This document shows, piece after piece, positions 1-6,120 of a stretch of 7,151 bases of DNA. Source of the stretch: Coriobacteriales bacterium (lineage in GTDB: Bacteria > Actinomycetota > Coriobacteriia > Coriobacteriales > UBA8131); the NCBI GenBank assembly GCA_031290695.1, contig JAITNB010000092.1:1-7151 (forward strand), in the 5' to 3' direction. Each line of letters starts with the position of its first letter. Positions within the stretch are counted from its first letter, which is position 1. Both the position numbers and the translations under genes were made by a program. A model generated the notes under the pieces. It was not told the origin of the DNA. It ran no database searches and was given only the letters and a program-made list of their open reading frames with translations.

Positions 1-185
1 TGGCCGCCAAAAAGCGATACCTCGTCAGGGGCGGTGTAGGAGATGGAGTACAGCAGCCCGTCAGCCTCGAACTCGTCACCCGGCTGCGGAGAGGGACCCG
101 CAGCCGCGAATGTAGTGAAACCCAAGATGCCTGCCACAAGACCTATCGCGAAAACAGTCCCTATCACAAACCTGCCTCGCCTCAT
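1..185 (-). CDS. Secreted surface protein, N-terminal fragment
   Basis: This is the first 61 codons of a gene that runs off the low-coordinate edge of the window. The start is an ATG at 185, preceded at 4 nt by a near-perfect Shine-Dalgarno, AAGGAGGT. The product has a clear Sec signal peptide: a basic n-region (MRRGR), a hydrophobic core at residues 6-26, and a probable cleavage site in the FAAA stretch around residues 26-29. After a short Pro-rich spacer comes GDEFEADGLLYSISYTAPDE (residues 36-55) followed by VSLFGG. This resembles the leader found before BspA-type leucine-rich repeats in surface proteins of human-associated actinobacteria and firmicutes. That family link is an inference from one short motif. 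The gene follows the CWB2 protein by 80 nt with no obvious terminator between them, so the two may be co-transcribed. Secretion is well supported; function is unknown. Confidence 0.8.
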   Translation of the reverse strand, partial: MRRGRFVIGTVFAIGLVAGILGFTTFAAAGPSPQPGDEFEADGLLYSISYTAPDEVSLFGG

Positions 186-189
186 GCCT

Positions 190-197
190 ACCTCCTT
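190..197 (-). promoter_or_regulatory. Strong ribosome binding site of the edge gene
   Basis: AAGGAGGT on the minus strand lies 4 nt before the ATG at 185. It is the strongest Shine-Dalgarno in the window and fixes the start of the secreted protein fragment. It borders a small imperfect palindrome, TATCG-N5-CGATA at 199-213, which may be chance. Confidence 0.75.
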
Positions 198-265
198 GTA
201 TCGTATACCGATATGCCCTGCTCTATCACTCTATCGATGGTGCCGTCGTCCGCCGCCATCCTGCC

Positions 266-2278
266 CTAGCCGAGCAGGGCCCTCACCTCGTCCTTCACGG
301 TGTCCGAGAGGGCGGCGGGGCCGCCTAGGACAGTGACATCCTTGAATGCGGGCCGATAGGTTGCAAGGGGAGCGGCGGCAGAGGCACTCAGGGCATTGGG
401 AGAGGTGAGGAGGAGCATGCCGCCGCCATGCGCTGCGGCGGCAGCACCGGCGAGCGCGTCAGGCCAGTTGGCACCTGACGCGACGTGGAACGAGGATGGC
501 GCGAGAACCCAGGGGGCTTGTGATGCGTGCTGCACTACGGCAAGCGCGGTGCCGTAGCGGTCAGAACCATCGTAGCGCTCAACCGTTGCAGCGCTGGCGG
601 CCAAGGCCTCTGCCGCAACAGCATCGGGCAGCACGTCGCTACCACCCACAAGGGCCACATAGCCCAAGGTGCCGCTGGCAAGGAAGTGCTTAGCCGCATC
701 CCCCAAGCCACCAGGAGCGCTGAGGATGACGGGGGTCCTTGCTAAGGCGGCGAGTGAGGCTGCTGCAAGGGCGTCGGGGAAGTCGGTGCCCAGCGCAACG
801 AGGACCCTCGTTGCATCTGCACCACATTGGACGGCCCGCTGTGCGAGGAGCACGGAGGTTTCGTAGCGGTCAGCGCCGGCTATGCGCTCGACTGACGTGA
901 CGGTGAGGAGCGCCGAAAGACCAGCCTGTACGGCAGGGCCGAGGGCGGCTTCGCCCCCCGCGAGATAAACATCGCTGGCACCTAGGCGTCGTATCTCGAC
1001 CGCCGTCACGTCGCTCAAGTAACCGGGGGCACTGAGCAGTACGGGAGCACCGAGAACGGCAGCGAGGGTACAGGCGGCGAGCGCGTCGGGGTAGTTGGCG
1101 CCTGACGCGACGACGACACTCGTGCTGCCCGCAGGGAAGCTGCGCTGCGAGGCGCGCACCGCCGTGCTATAGCGGTCTGCACCGGCAGCCATGATGCCGG
1201 TGAGCCTGAAGGTATTGACGACGCGGGAATCCGGAGGGAGGATGGTGTTGAGGTCAACAGGCCAGCCGGTGAGATACAGGCTACCATTGGCAGCAAAGAG
1301 CCTGTGTATGACAGTGGCGTATTCATCAATGCCTGTGACCTCCTCCCAGCTTTGCCCTTGATCGTACGAGGTGAAGATAGAACCCCTCTCATAGTCGACG
1401 AAGTGGAGGGCACCGTTGTCTATGAAATTTCTATGGAGCTGATCCTCACCGCCGTAATATACGGTCGGTATCTCTCTGAATGGGTCGTCAACCATCTCCC
1501 AGGTGTCCCCGAGGTCGCGGGAGAGCAGGAACCTGTTGAATGATGCCGCGTAGACGACCCCGTCGTCTACGGAGAGTTTGTACGCGCCAAAAAGCGGCCA
1601 ACTGATACCGGCGTAGTCAATGTCCTGATCCCACTCGCTGGTGCTCGGATTCCACCTGCGGGCAAAAGTAACCTTCTCCTCCCAGCTCGCCCCCCCGTCC
1701 CTCGATATCCAAAGGGAGGTTTTTTGTGTATGGGCATCCCCTTGGCCGTACTCGGTGGTGCGTCCGTAGCCGTAGATTACGCCATCCGACACATCAAACA
1801 CACTCGCATAGACCCCCATGGGGAGATTGAAGCTGGCCCATGTGACACCCAGGTCGCGCGTGAAATAGACCCGGCTCGGGTTGCTGTAGACGCTCCTGCC
1901 AACATAGACCGTCCCTCCGTCGACCACCATATAACCGGCGGAGATGCTGTAAGTGTACATCTCATCGGGACAGGCGATACCGCCCCATGTGCCGCCGTTG
2001 TCAAGAGAGTAGGCTATGGATCGGTCTTCATCGTTGAGCTGGTACAATGCATCGCCCTGTGCAACCAGCCATCCCCCTCTTGGAACAGGCACTCCCCCTA
2101 CCTGAGCCTCTATCGCCTCCCAATAGAAGTCTGTCGCGTCCTCAGTTGCGAACGCAGGCATAGGGCAAACAAGGAGCAGGAGGAGGACAGCGCCTGCCAG
2201 CATCCCATACGTCGCACCTCGCCGCCTACGGGCACCTGCGACACCCGCCAGCCCCTGCTTGCCCGCATCCATTGCCAT
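266..2278 (-). CDS. Secreted Asp-box beta-propeller protein with CWB2 anchor
   Basis: A 670-residue surface protein. The ATG at 2278 is preferred because GGGAG lies 9 nt upstream and the signal peptide then has normal length; a TTG at 2305 would add nine residues. Residues 1-44 form a signal peptide: an Arg-rich n-region (RRRR at 17-20), a hydrophobic core near 25-42, and probable cleavage after AFA (44). Five Asp-boxes follow: SLDNGGTW (91-98), TRDLGVTW (140-147), SRDGGASW (192-199), SRDLGDTW (253-260) and SYDQGQSW (304-311). They are spaced 49-61 residues apart, as in blades of sialidase/Vps10-like propellers. Residues about 360-670 hold three CWB2 repeats (GADRY, GADRY, GSDRY at 366, 468 and 571), a module that binds anionic wall polymers non-covalently. 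No catalytic residues could be assigned, so an adhesin or binding role is as likely as a glycosidase. It has its own promoter. Confidence 0.9.
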   Translation of the reverse strand: MAMDAGKQGLAGVAGARRRRGATYGMLAGAVLLLLLVCPMPAFATEDATDFYWEAIEAQVGGVPVPRGGWLVAQGDALYQLNDEDRSIAYSLDNGGTWGGIACPDEMYTYSISAGYMVVDGGTVYVGRSVYSNPSRVYFTRDLGVTWASFNLPMGVYASVFDVSDGVIYGYGRTTEYGQGDAHTQKTSLWISRDGGASWEEKVTFARRWNPSTSEWDQDIDYAGISWPLFGAYKLSVDDGVVYAASFNRFLLSRDLGDTWEMVDDPFREIPTVYYGGEDQLHRNFIDNGALHFVDYERGSIFTSYDQGQSWEEVTGIDEYATVIHRLFAANGSLYLTGWPVDLNTILPPDSRVVNTFRLTGIMAAGADRYSTAVRASQRSFPAGSTSVVVASGANYPDALAACTLAAVLGAPVLLSAPGYLSDVTAVEIRRLGASDVYLAGGEAALGPAVQAGLSALLTVTSVERIAGADRYETSVLLAQRAVQCGADATRVLVALGTDFPDALAAASLAALARTPVILSAPGGLGDAAKHFLASGTLGYVALVGGSDVLPDAVAAEALAASAATVERYDGSDRYGTALAVVQHASQAPWVLAPSSFHVASGANWPDALAGAAAAAHGGGMLLLTSPNALSASAAAPLATYRPAFKDVTVLGGPAALSDTVKDEVRALLG
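269..1201 (-). repeat. Three tandem CWB2 cell-wall-binding repeats
   Basis: This part of the surface gene encodes three divergent repeats of about 100 residues (protein residues roughly 360-458, 463-560 and 567-670). Each runs in the same order: a (G)ADRY/SDRY motif with a following Ser/Thr helix, a VxxGxxxPDALA motif (391-400, 496-505, 600-610), a hydrophobic strand ending in L(S/T)(A/S)P (411-418, 515-522, 619-627), and a VxLxGGxxxL segment (437-446, 541-550, 648-657). This matches the CWB2 (Pfam PF04122) pattern known from clostridial S-layer-associated proteins, where three tandem copies form the anchoring unit. The copies differ in sequence, so they are old duplications rather than recent ones. 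Confidence 0.9.
1346..2008 (-). repeat. Five Asp-box (BNR) propeller motifs
   Basis: Five copies of the S/T-x-D-x-G-x-T/S-W motif start at protein residues 91, 140, 192, 253 and 304. Intervals of 49, 52, 61 and 51 residues fit one blade each. Asp-boxes are structural turns between strands and do not show an enzymatic activity by themselves. Five visible boxes within about 310 mature residues before the CWB2 region suggest a six- or seven-bladed propeller in which some blades lack the motif; the blade number is inferred. Confidence 0.85.
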
Positions 2279-2284
2279 GACAGA

Positions 2285-2292
2285 CTTCTCCC
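2285..2292 (-). promoter_or_regulatory. Ribosome binding site deciding the propeller gene start
   Basis: GGGAGAAG on the minus strand leaves 9 nt between its GGGAG core and the ATG at 2278. It lies inside the reading frame that a TTG start at 2305 would use, which argues for the ATG. Confidence 0.6.
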
Positions 2293-2365
2293 AACATCCA
2301 GCCAAGACTCATTTCTCACACGTCCTAATAGAATGACTCCTGCTGTCACTATCTATATCCCGTTA

Positions 2366-2401
2366 AGTATAGAGTATAGGATTGACTGAAAAAATAATCA
2401 A
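2366..2401 (-). promoter_or_regulatory. Sigma-70-type promoter for the propeller gene
   Basis: On the minus strand a -35 box TTGATT (2401-2396) is separated by exactly 17 nt from a -10 box TATACT (2378-2373). The -10 box is repeated 7 nt downstream as a second TATACT (2371-2366). The spacer is AT-rich and contains a run of six T. Transcription would begin near 2360-2366, leaving a leader of roughly 80-90 nt before the ATG at 2278. This is inferred from consensus match and spacing only. Confidence 0.65.
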
Positions 2402-2410
2402 GATTGAAAT

Positions 2411-2433
2411 CAAGGATTTCTCAAGAATCCTTG
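2411..2433. repeat. Perfect 8-bp inverted repeat upstream of promoter
   Basis: CAAGGATT and AATCCTTG flank a 7-nt centre (TCTCAAG on the plus strand). The repeat ends 9 bp upstream of the -35 box of the surface-gene promoter, a position suited to an activator or repressor binding as a dimer. It could instead form a weak transcription terminator for the pcrA operon, because the minus strand downstream becomes T-rich. However, the first T-run of any length comes about 16 nt after the stem, which is poor for an intrinsic terminator. Confidence 0.5.
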
Positions 2434-2478
2434 GGGCGTTTACGACATTTTAGCAGGGGTTATGTTTGAGGTGTGGGT

Positions 2479-2519
2479 ATTCCACTTGTGGTTGGAATCA
2501 GCGCTTCATACGGGATTCC
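2479..2519. repeat. Overlapping ATTCCA / TGGAAT / GATTCC dyads
   Basis: Three arms share one core: ATTCCA (2479-2484), TGGAATC (2493-2499) and GATTCC (2514-2519). The middle arm can pair with either neighbour, giving two mutually exclusive hairpins with loops of 8 and 14 nt. A CCACTTGTGG palindrome sits inside the first (2482-2491). They lie about 90-130 nt after the pcrA stop, in its 3' region. Their function is unknown; arms of 6 bp could be chance. Confidence 0.35.
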
Positions 2520-2605
2520 GAGAATTCAGGCTTAAAGTGGTATAGCGAGGCCTGTAGAGAAGATCGCCAGTGCCAGTGCCTCGACAAAGGATGGGTTGGT
2601 GCGGG

Positions 2606-5005
2606 TCAGTCGTTGAGCTTCACCAAGGGGGCGTATCCTTTGAGAAGCTTCTTGGTGTCGCCTGACTTTGCAAAGCGGATGTAGAGGACATCGCCGTCTA
2701 CCTCGGCTACGGTGCCGCGGCCAAAGGTCTTGTGGTCGACCGTGTCTCCCGCGGCAAACACCTCGGCACTCCCCTTCCTGCCCATGTCGGCAAAACCCTC
2801 CTGGCTGCTGCTGGCGGCGGGGGCGGGTTCTGCTCGGCGGCCGCTGCCTTTTGCGCCGGAGCCAAAGACTCTGCCTGCCGTCTCGTGCTGTGAGCCAGAG
2901 CCGAATATGCCACGGCGGTCCCCGCGCTTCTCCCAACCCAGGCCCCCGTAGCCCTGGGAGCCAACACCGCTCAGGGCGAGGTACTCGCGCGGGACCTCGC
3001 CGATGAAGCGGGAAGGGGGGTTTTGCTGCGTGTTGCCAAAGAGCGAGCGAATCTGCGTGTACGACAGGTAGAGCAGCTCCCTGGCACGCGTGATGGCGAC
3101 GTAGGCAAGGCGGCGCTCCTCCTCAAGCTTGGCGGCCTCATCGCTGGAGGCACTATGGGGGAACAGCGACTCCTCAAGCCCGGCGATGAATACGACGGGG
3201 AACTCCAGCCCCTTGGCCGCATGGACCGTCATGAGTGTGAGGTAGTCATCGTCTGCCGCCAGCGCGTCGAGGTCGCTGCGCAACGCGAGCCATTCCATGA
3301 AGCGCACCAACTGCGTGTCCCCAACAACGTCATCCTGCGCAGGGCGCAGTTGGGAGGTCGCAGCCGTTACACTGGGTTCTGGGACGTCATCCTGAGACCG
3401 CTCCTCCGGTGCCTCATCTGGCGGGTCTTCTCCCTCCTCGTCGCGATGTGACTCGTCGTATTCCTGTACGACGCCAAAGAACTCCTGGATGTTCTCGATG
3501 CGGCCTTTGGCCTCATCGGTGCGCTCAGTTTGCAAGGCAGCAATGAGGCCGCTCTTGTCCACTATCATCTCGACGATGTGGCGCAGGTCGCCGGAGTAAC
3601 GGCGGGCCTCGGAGAAGATCGTGATGAACGCGGCCAACGCGCCCCGTATGCCCGCGGAGTGCTCCCCACTCGTGATGCTGAGCTCCACGGCGTCCATGAA
3701 GCTGCAATCCTCCGTGCGGGCAAGCGCCTCAAGGCGCTCGATGGTGGTCTTTCCTATGCCGCGGCGCGGGGTGTTGATGATGCGCTTGGCGGCGATGTCG
3801 TCGGCAGGGTTGATGGCCAGCTTGAGGTAGGCCATGACGTCGCGTATCTCGGCGCGGTCGAAGAAGCGGGTGCCGCCGACGATGCGGTACGGCACGCCGG
3901 CACGCAGCAGCATGTCCTCGAGGGTACGCGACTGGGCGTTGGTGCGGTAAAAGACGGCAAAGCTGGCGTAGGGACGGCCGGCAGCGTGAAGGCGCTCGAC
4001 CTCGCCGGCGATCCAGCGGCCCTCGTCACGCTCGTCGGAGGCCTGGTAGAGCGCGATCTTATCCCCTGCCTCGCCCTCGGTGAACAGCCGCTTTGACTTG
4101 CGGCGCTGGTTGTTGGCGATGACGGCGTTGGCGGCCTGGAGGATGGTGGCGGTAGAGCGGTAGTTCTGTTCGAGCTTGAGCACCTTGGCCTCGGGGTAGT
4201 CGCGTTCGAACTCGAGGATATTGCGCAGGTCGGCGCCGCGCCAGGAGTAGATGGACTGGTCGTCGTCGCCCACGACCATGATGTTGCGGTACTTGGCGGC
4301 GAGCAGCTCGCTGATGCGGTACTGTGCGTGGTTGGTGTCCTGGTACTCGTCGATGAGCAGGTAGCGAAAGCGCTCCTGCCAGGCATCGAGGACGGCGGGG
4401 TTGCCCTGTAGGAGCATGAAGGTGTTGAGGAGCAGGTCGTCGAAGTCCATCGCGTCGGCGCGGCGCAGGCGCTCCTGTACGCGCGCATAGACGCGGGCGA
4501 CCAGCTTTGTGAAGCCGTTTGCCGCCTGGTCAGCATAGGCTGCGGGGCCGATGAGCTCGTTTTTTGCTGTCGATATCTTCTCGCGCACCCCGTTGACAGG
4601 GAACTGCTTCTGGTCGATGTTGAGCTCGTGGTAGATGTCGCGAAAGAGCCGCTTCGAGTCGTCGTCATCGTAGATGGTGAAGTTGCGGGTGTAGCCCAGC
4701 AGCTCGCCGTCCTGGCGCAGCATGCGCACGCACATGGCATGAAAGGTCGCCACCCACATGCCACGCGTACGGGCAGGAAGCAGGCGCGCCAGGCGCTCGC
4801 GCATCTCGGCCGCCGCCTTGTTGGTAAACGTGATGGCGAGCACCTGGTACGGCGCGATGCCCAGGTCCTCCACCATATGCGCGATGCGGTAGGTGAGCAC
4901 CCGGGTCTTGCCCGAGCCAGCGCCCGCCAGCAACAGGAGCGGCCCCTCGGTCGAGAGGACCGCCTCATGCTGGGCAGGATTGAGTTGGTCGAGGTCAAGC
5001 GGCAT
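2606..5005 (-). CDS. pcrA: ATP-dependent DNA helicase PcrA/UvrD
   Basis: A 799-residue SF1A helicase that unwinds DNA 3' to 5' using ATP, acting in nucleotide excision repair, replication restart and removal of RecA filaments or stalled RNA polymerase. Visible motifs: Q-motif LNPAQ (8-12), Walker A AGAGSGKT (27-34), Ia ITFTNKAA (58-65), II DEYQD (219-223), III GDDDQSIYSWRG (246-257), IV QNYRST (280-285), V VHAAKGLEFP (594-603), VI VAITRAR (636-642). Residues 680-745 are a Gly/Ser-rich linker. Residues about 752-797 (DTVDHKTFGRGTV...) match the C-terminal Tudor-like domain that contacts RNA polymerase in PcrA. An acidic, Pro-rich insertion at about 514-562 makes it longer than Bacillus-type PcrA (about 720-740). 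The ATG at 5005 lies 20 nt after the aroF stop, with a weak AGGA 11 nt upstream. The helicase core is intact. Confidence 0.97.
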   Translation of the reverse strand: MPLDLDQLNPAQHEAVLSTEGPLLLLAGAGSGKTRVLTYRIAHMVEDLGIAPYQVLAITFTNKAAAEMRERLARLLPARTRGMWVATFHAMCVRMLRQDGELLGYTRNFTIYDDDDSKRLFRDIYHELNIDQKQFPVNGVREKISTAKNELIGPAAYADQAANGFTKLVARVYARVQERLRRADAMDFDDLLLNTFMLLQGNPAVLDAWQERFRYLLIDEYQDTNHAQYRISELLAAKYRNIMVVGDDDQSIYSWRGADLRNILEFERDYPEAKVLKLEQNYRSTATILQAANAVIANNQRRKSKRLFTEGEAGDKIALYQASDERDEGRWIAGEVERLHAAGRPYASFAVFYRTNAQSRTLEDMLLRAGVPYRIVGGTRFFDRAEIRDVMAYLKLAINPADDIAAKRIINTPRRGIGKTTIERLEALARTEDCSFMDAVELSITSGEHSAGIRGALAAFITIFSEARRYSGDLRHIVEMIVDKSGLIAALQTERTDEAKGRIENIQEFFGVVQEYDESHRDEEGEDPPDEAPEERSQDDVPEPSVTAATSQLRPAQDDVVGDTQLVRFMEWLALRSDLDALAADDDYLTLMTVHAAKGLEFPVVFIAGLEESLFPHSASSDEAAKLEEERRLAYVAITRARELLYLSYTQIRSLFGNTQQNPPSRFIGEVPREYLALSGVGSQGYGGLGWEKRGDRRGIFGSGSQHETAGRVFGSGAKGSGRRAEPAPAASSSQEGFADMGRKGSAEVFAAGDTVDHKTFGRGTVAEVDGDVLYIRFAKSGDTKKLLKGYAPLVKLND

Positions 5006-5025
5006 AGGTGTTGGTTCCTGCCGTC

Positions 5026-5805
5026 CTACACGATGGTCTTGCCGATGGCGGCGGCAATGGTGCGCAGGTCTTTGAGCAGCTCGGAGAACTCAGGGATAGT
5101 GAGCTGCTGGGGGCCGTCCGACTTTGCCTGGGCGGGGTTGGGGTGTACCTCGATCATCAGGGCGTCGCAGCCGGCGGCGACCGCTGCCTTGGCGAGCGCT
5201 GGCACGAGGTCGACCTGCCCGGCCGGGTGCGACACGTCGACGCAGATGGGCACGAGCGAGCGCTTGTGTATCACCGGCACCGCCGCGATGTCGAGCGTGA
5301 AGCGGGTCGAGGTCTCAAAGGTGCGTAGCCCCCGCTCGCAGAGCATGATGTTGGGGTTGCCGCCCATCGTGAGGTACTCGGTCGCCGAGAGCCATTCGTC
5401 GATGGTGGCCGCCATGCCGCGCTTGAACAGGATGGGCTTATGGTTGGCAGCCGTCGCGAGCCCTATGGCCTTGAGCAGCTCGAAGTTCGCCATGTTACGC
5501 GTGCCTATCTGCAAGGCGTCGACGTAGCCCATTATCATGTCGATGTGCTGCGTGTCAACGACCTCGGTGAGCGTGCCAAGATGGTGGCGCTTGCCCACCT
5601 CGGCCATGAGGCGCAGGCCCTCCTCGCCCAGCCCCTGAAACGAATAGGGGCTCGTGCGCGGCTTGAACGCCCCACCGCGTATCCAGGAAAGCCCCAGCCC
5701 CTCAAGCGCTGCCGCCACTTCCTCCATCTGCTCCGCGCCCTCGATGGAGCAGGGGCCCGCGAGCATCGTGATGGTGTCCTTCTTGTGATAGGGAACGTAT
5801 GTCAT
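5026..5805 (-). CDS. aroF: DAHP synthase, type I-beta, without regulatory domain
   Basis: This 259-residue enzyme makes 3-deoxy-D-arabino-heptulosonate 7-phosphate from phosphoenolpyruvate and erythrose 4-phosphate, the first step of the shikimate pathway. It is a catalytic TIM barrel with the expected signatures: LAGPCS (15-20), KPRTSPYSFQG (48-58), QIGTRN (99-104), PILFKRG (124-130), DVSHPAGQ (190-197), IEVHP (218-222) and SDGPQ (229-233). The four metal ligands are present by analogy to the Thermotoga enzyme: Cys19, His193, Glu219 and Asp230. It lacks both the N-terminal ferredoxin-like domain of the Thermotoga enzyme and the fused chorismate mutase of the Bacillus enzyme, so any feedback control needs a partner. 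Its ATG overlaps the aroQ stop in ATGA, with AAGGAG 8 nt upstream inside aroQ, which indicates translational coupling. pcrA follows. Confidence 0.96.
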   Translation of the reverse strand: MTYVPYHKKDTITMLAGPCSIEGAEQMEEVAAALEGLGLSWIRGGAFKPRTSPYSFQGLGEEGLRLMAEVGKRHHLGTLTEVVDTQHIDMIMGYVDALQIGTRNMANFELLKAIGLATAANHKPILFKRGMAATIDEWLSATEYLTMGGNPNIMLCERGLRTFETSTRFTLDIAAVPVIHKRSLVPICVDVSHPAGQVDLVPALAKAAVAAGCDALMIEVHPNPAQAKSDGPQQLTIPEFSELLKDLRTIAAAIGKTIV

Positions 5806-6080
5806 GCGTGCATCTCCTTGCTCACCTTGAGGATCACACCATAGATGGCCCGCAGGTCGTCACTGTACAGCGGCCCCTCGTTGAGCGAGGCAACACGCTC
5901 GCATATCTCTTCCTCGCGCCGGGGGTCAAACAGTCCCAGCTGCGCCTGTGGCTTGAGTGCCCGTATCGCCAGCGCCTCCCGCGCACGTTCGTTGAGCAGC
6001 GCGACGATCCTGCCGTCGATCTCATCAATGCGCACACGGTGCTCCGCGATGGTGTCCAACGCGTTATCTTGATCCGCCAT
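5802..6080 (-). CDS. aroQ: Chorismate mutase, AroQ class
   Basis: A 92-residue all-helical chorismate mutase that converts chorismate to prephenate, the branch point to phenylalanine and tyrosine. Aligned by eye to the E. coli P-protein mutase domain, the active-site residues are present: Arg15 (Arg11), Arg32 (Arg28), Lys43 (Lys39), Asp52 (Asp48), Arg55 (Arg51) and Glu56 (Glu52). The equivalent of Gln88 falls in the SKEMH end and looks substituted. The start is taken at the ATG at 6080 because AAAGGA lies 6 nt upstream. An in-frame ATG at 6119 would add 13 residues (MIAPMTYSVKGTG) that do not fit the family. The gene begins 40 nt after rlmH and overlaps aroF by 4 nt. It is a stand-alone domain, not fused to prephenate dehydratase or DAHP synthase. 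It probably forms the usual AroQ dimer, perhaps with AroF bound. Confidence 0.93.
   Translation of the reverse strand: MADQDNALDTIAEHRVRIDEIDGRIVALLNERAREALAIRALKPQAQLGLFDPRREEEICERVASLNEGPLYSDDLRAIYGVILKVSKEMHA
5814..5819 (-). promoter_or_regulatory. Ribosome binding site of aroF inside aroQ
   Basis: AAGGAG on the minus strand lies 8 nt before the aroF ATG at 5805 and within the last codons of aroQ. It fixes the start and supports coupled translation of the two enzymes. Confidence 0.75.
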
Positions 6081-6086
6081 ACCGGT

Positions 6087-6092
6087 TCCTTT
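6087..6092 (-). promoter_or_regulatory. Ribosome binding site deciding the aroQ start
   Basis: AAAGGA on the minus strand with a 6-nt gap to the ATG at 6080. No comparable site precedes the in-frame ATG at 6119, which lies almost directly after the rlmH stop. Confidence 0.7.
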
Positions 6093-6120
6093 CACTGAAT
6101 AAGTCATCGGGGCTATCATA

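Larger units (their letters stand above)
2279..2605. other. Intergenic region between pcrA and the propeller gene
   Basis: These 327 nt contain no gene I can support. The part near 2340-2430 is markedly AT-richer than the flanking genes. It holds, in minus-strand order after the pcrA stop, a cluster of GGAAT/ATTCC dyads (2479-2519), a perfect 8-bp-arm inverted repeat (2411-2433), a sigma-70-like promoter (2366-2401), a leader of about 80 nt, and the ribosome binding site of the surface gene. No strong GC-rich hairpin with an immediate U-run follows pcrA, so where the pcrA transcript ends is unclear. Confidence 0.7.

Noticed and set aside
2141..2170. Lipobox-type cysteine in the propeller signal peptide (LLVCP)
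   Set aside because: The residue before Cys38 is Val rather than Gly, Ala or Ser, and an ordinary AFA cleavage site follows; this is more likely a Sec signal peptide than a lipoprotein.
2279..2305. TTG start at 2305 for the propeller protein
   Set aside because: The nine extra residues span the GGGAG ribosome binding site that serves the ATG at 2278, and the signal peptide is normal from that ATG.
1724..2389. 221-codon plus-strand open frame opposite the propeller gene
   Set aside because: It is antisense to a well-supported secreted protein, with no recognisable motif or convincing ribosome binding site.
2411..2433. Inverted repeat as a classical Rho-independent terminator of pcrA
   Set aside because: The stem is only moderately GC-rich and no U-run follows directly on either strand. 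It is kept as an inverted repeat of uncertain role.
2466..2684. Small plus-strand open frame (72 codons) in the intergenic region
   Set aside because: It starts at TTG, overlaps the pcrA 3' end in antisense, and shows no homology-like features.
3754..4998. 414-codon minus-strand open frame inside pcrA
   Set aside because: It is a shifted frame of pcrA with a Ser/Arg/Thr-rich composition and no domain signature.
4628..5527. 299-codon plus-strand open frame across pcrA and aroF
   Set aside because: It runs antisense to two certain genes, has no family-like sequence, and is the kind of long empty frame that GC-rich coding DNA creates.
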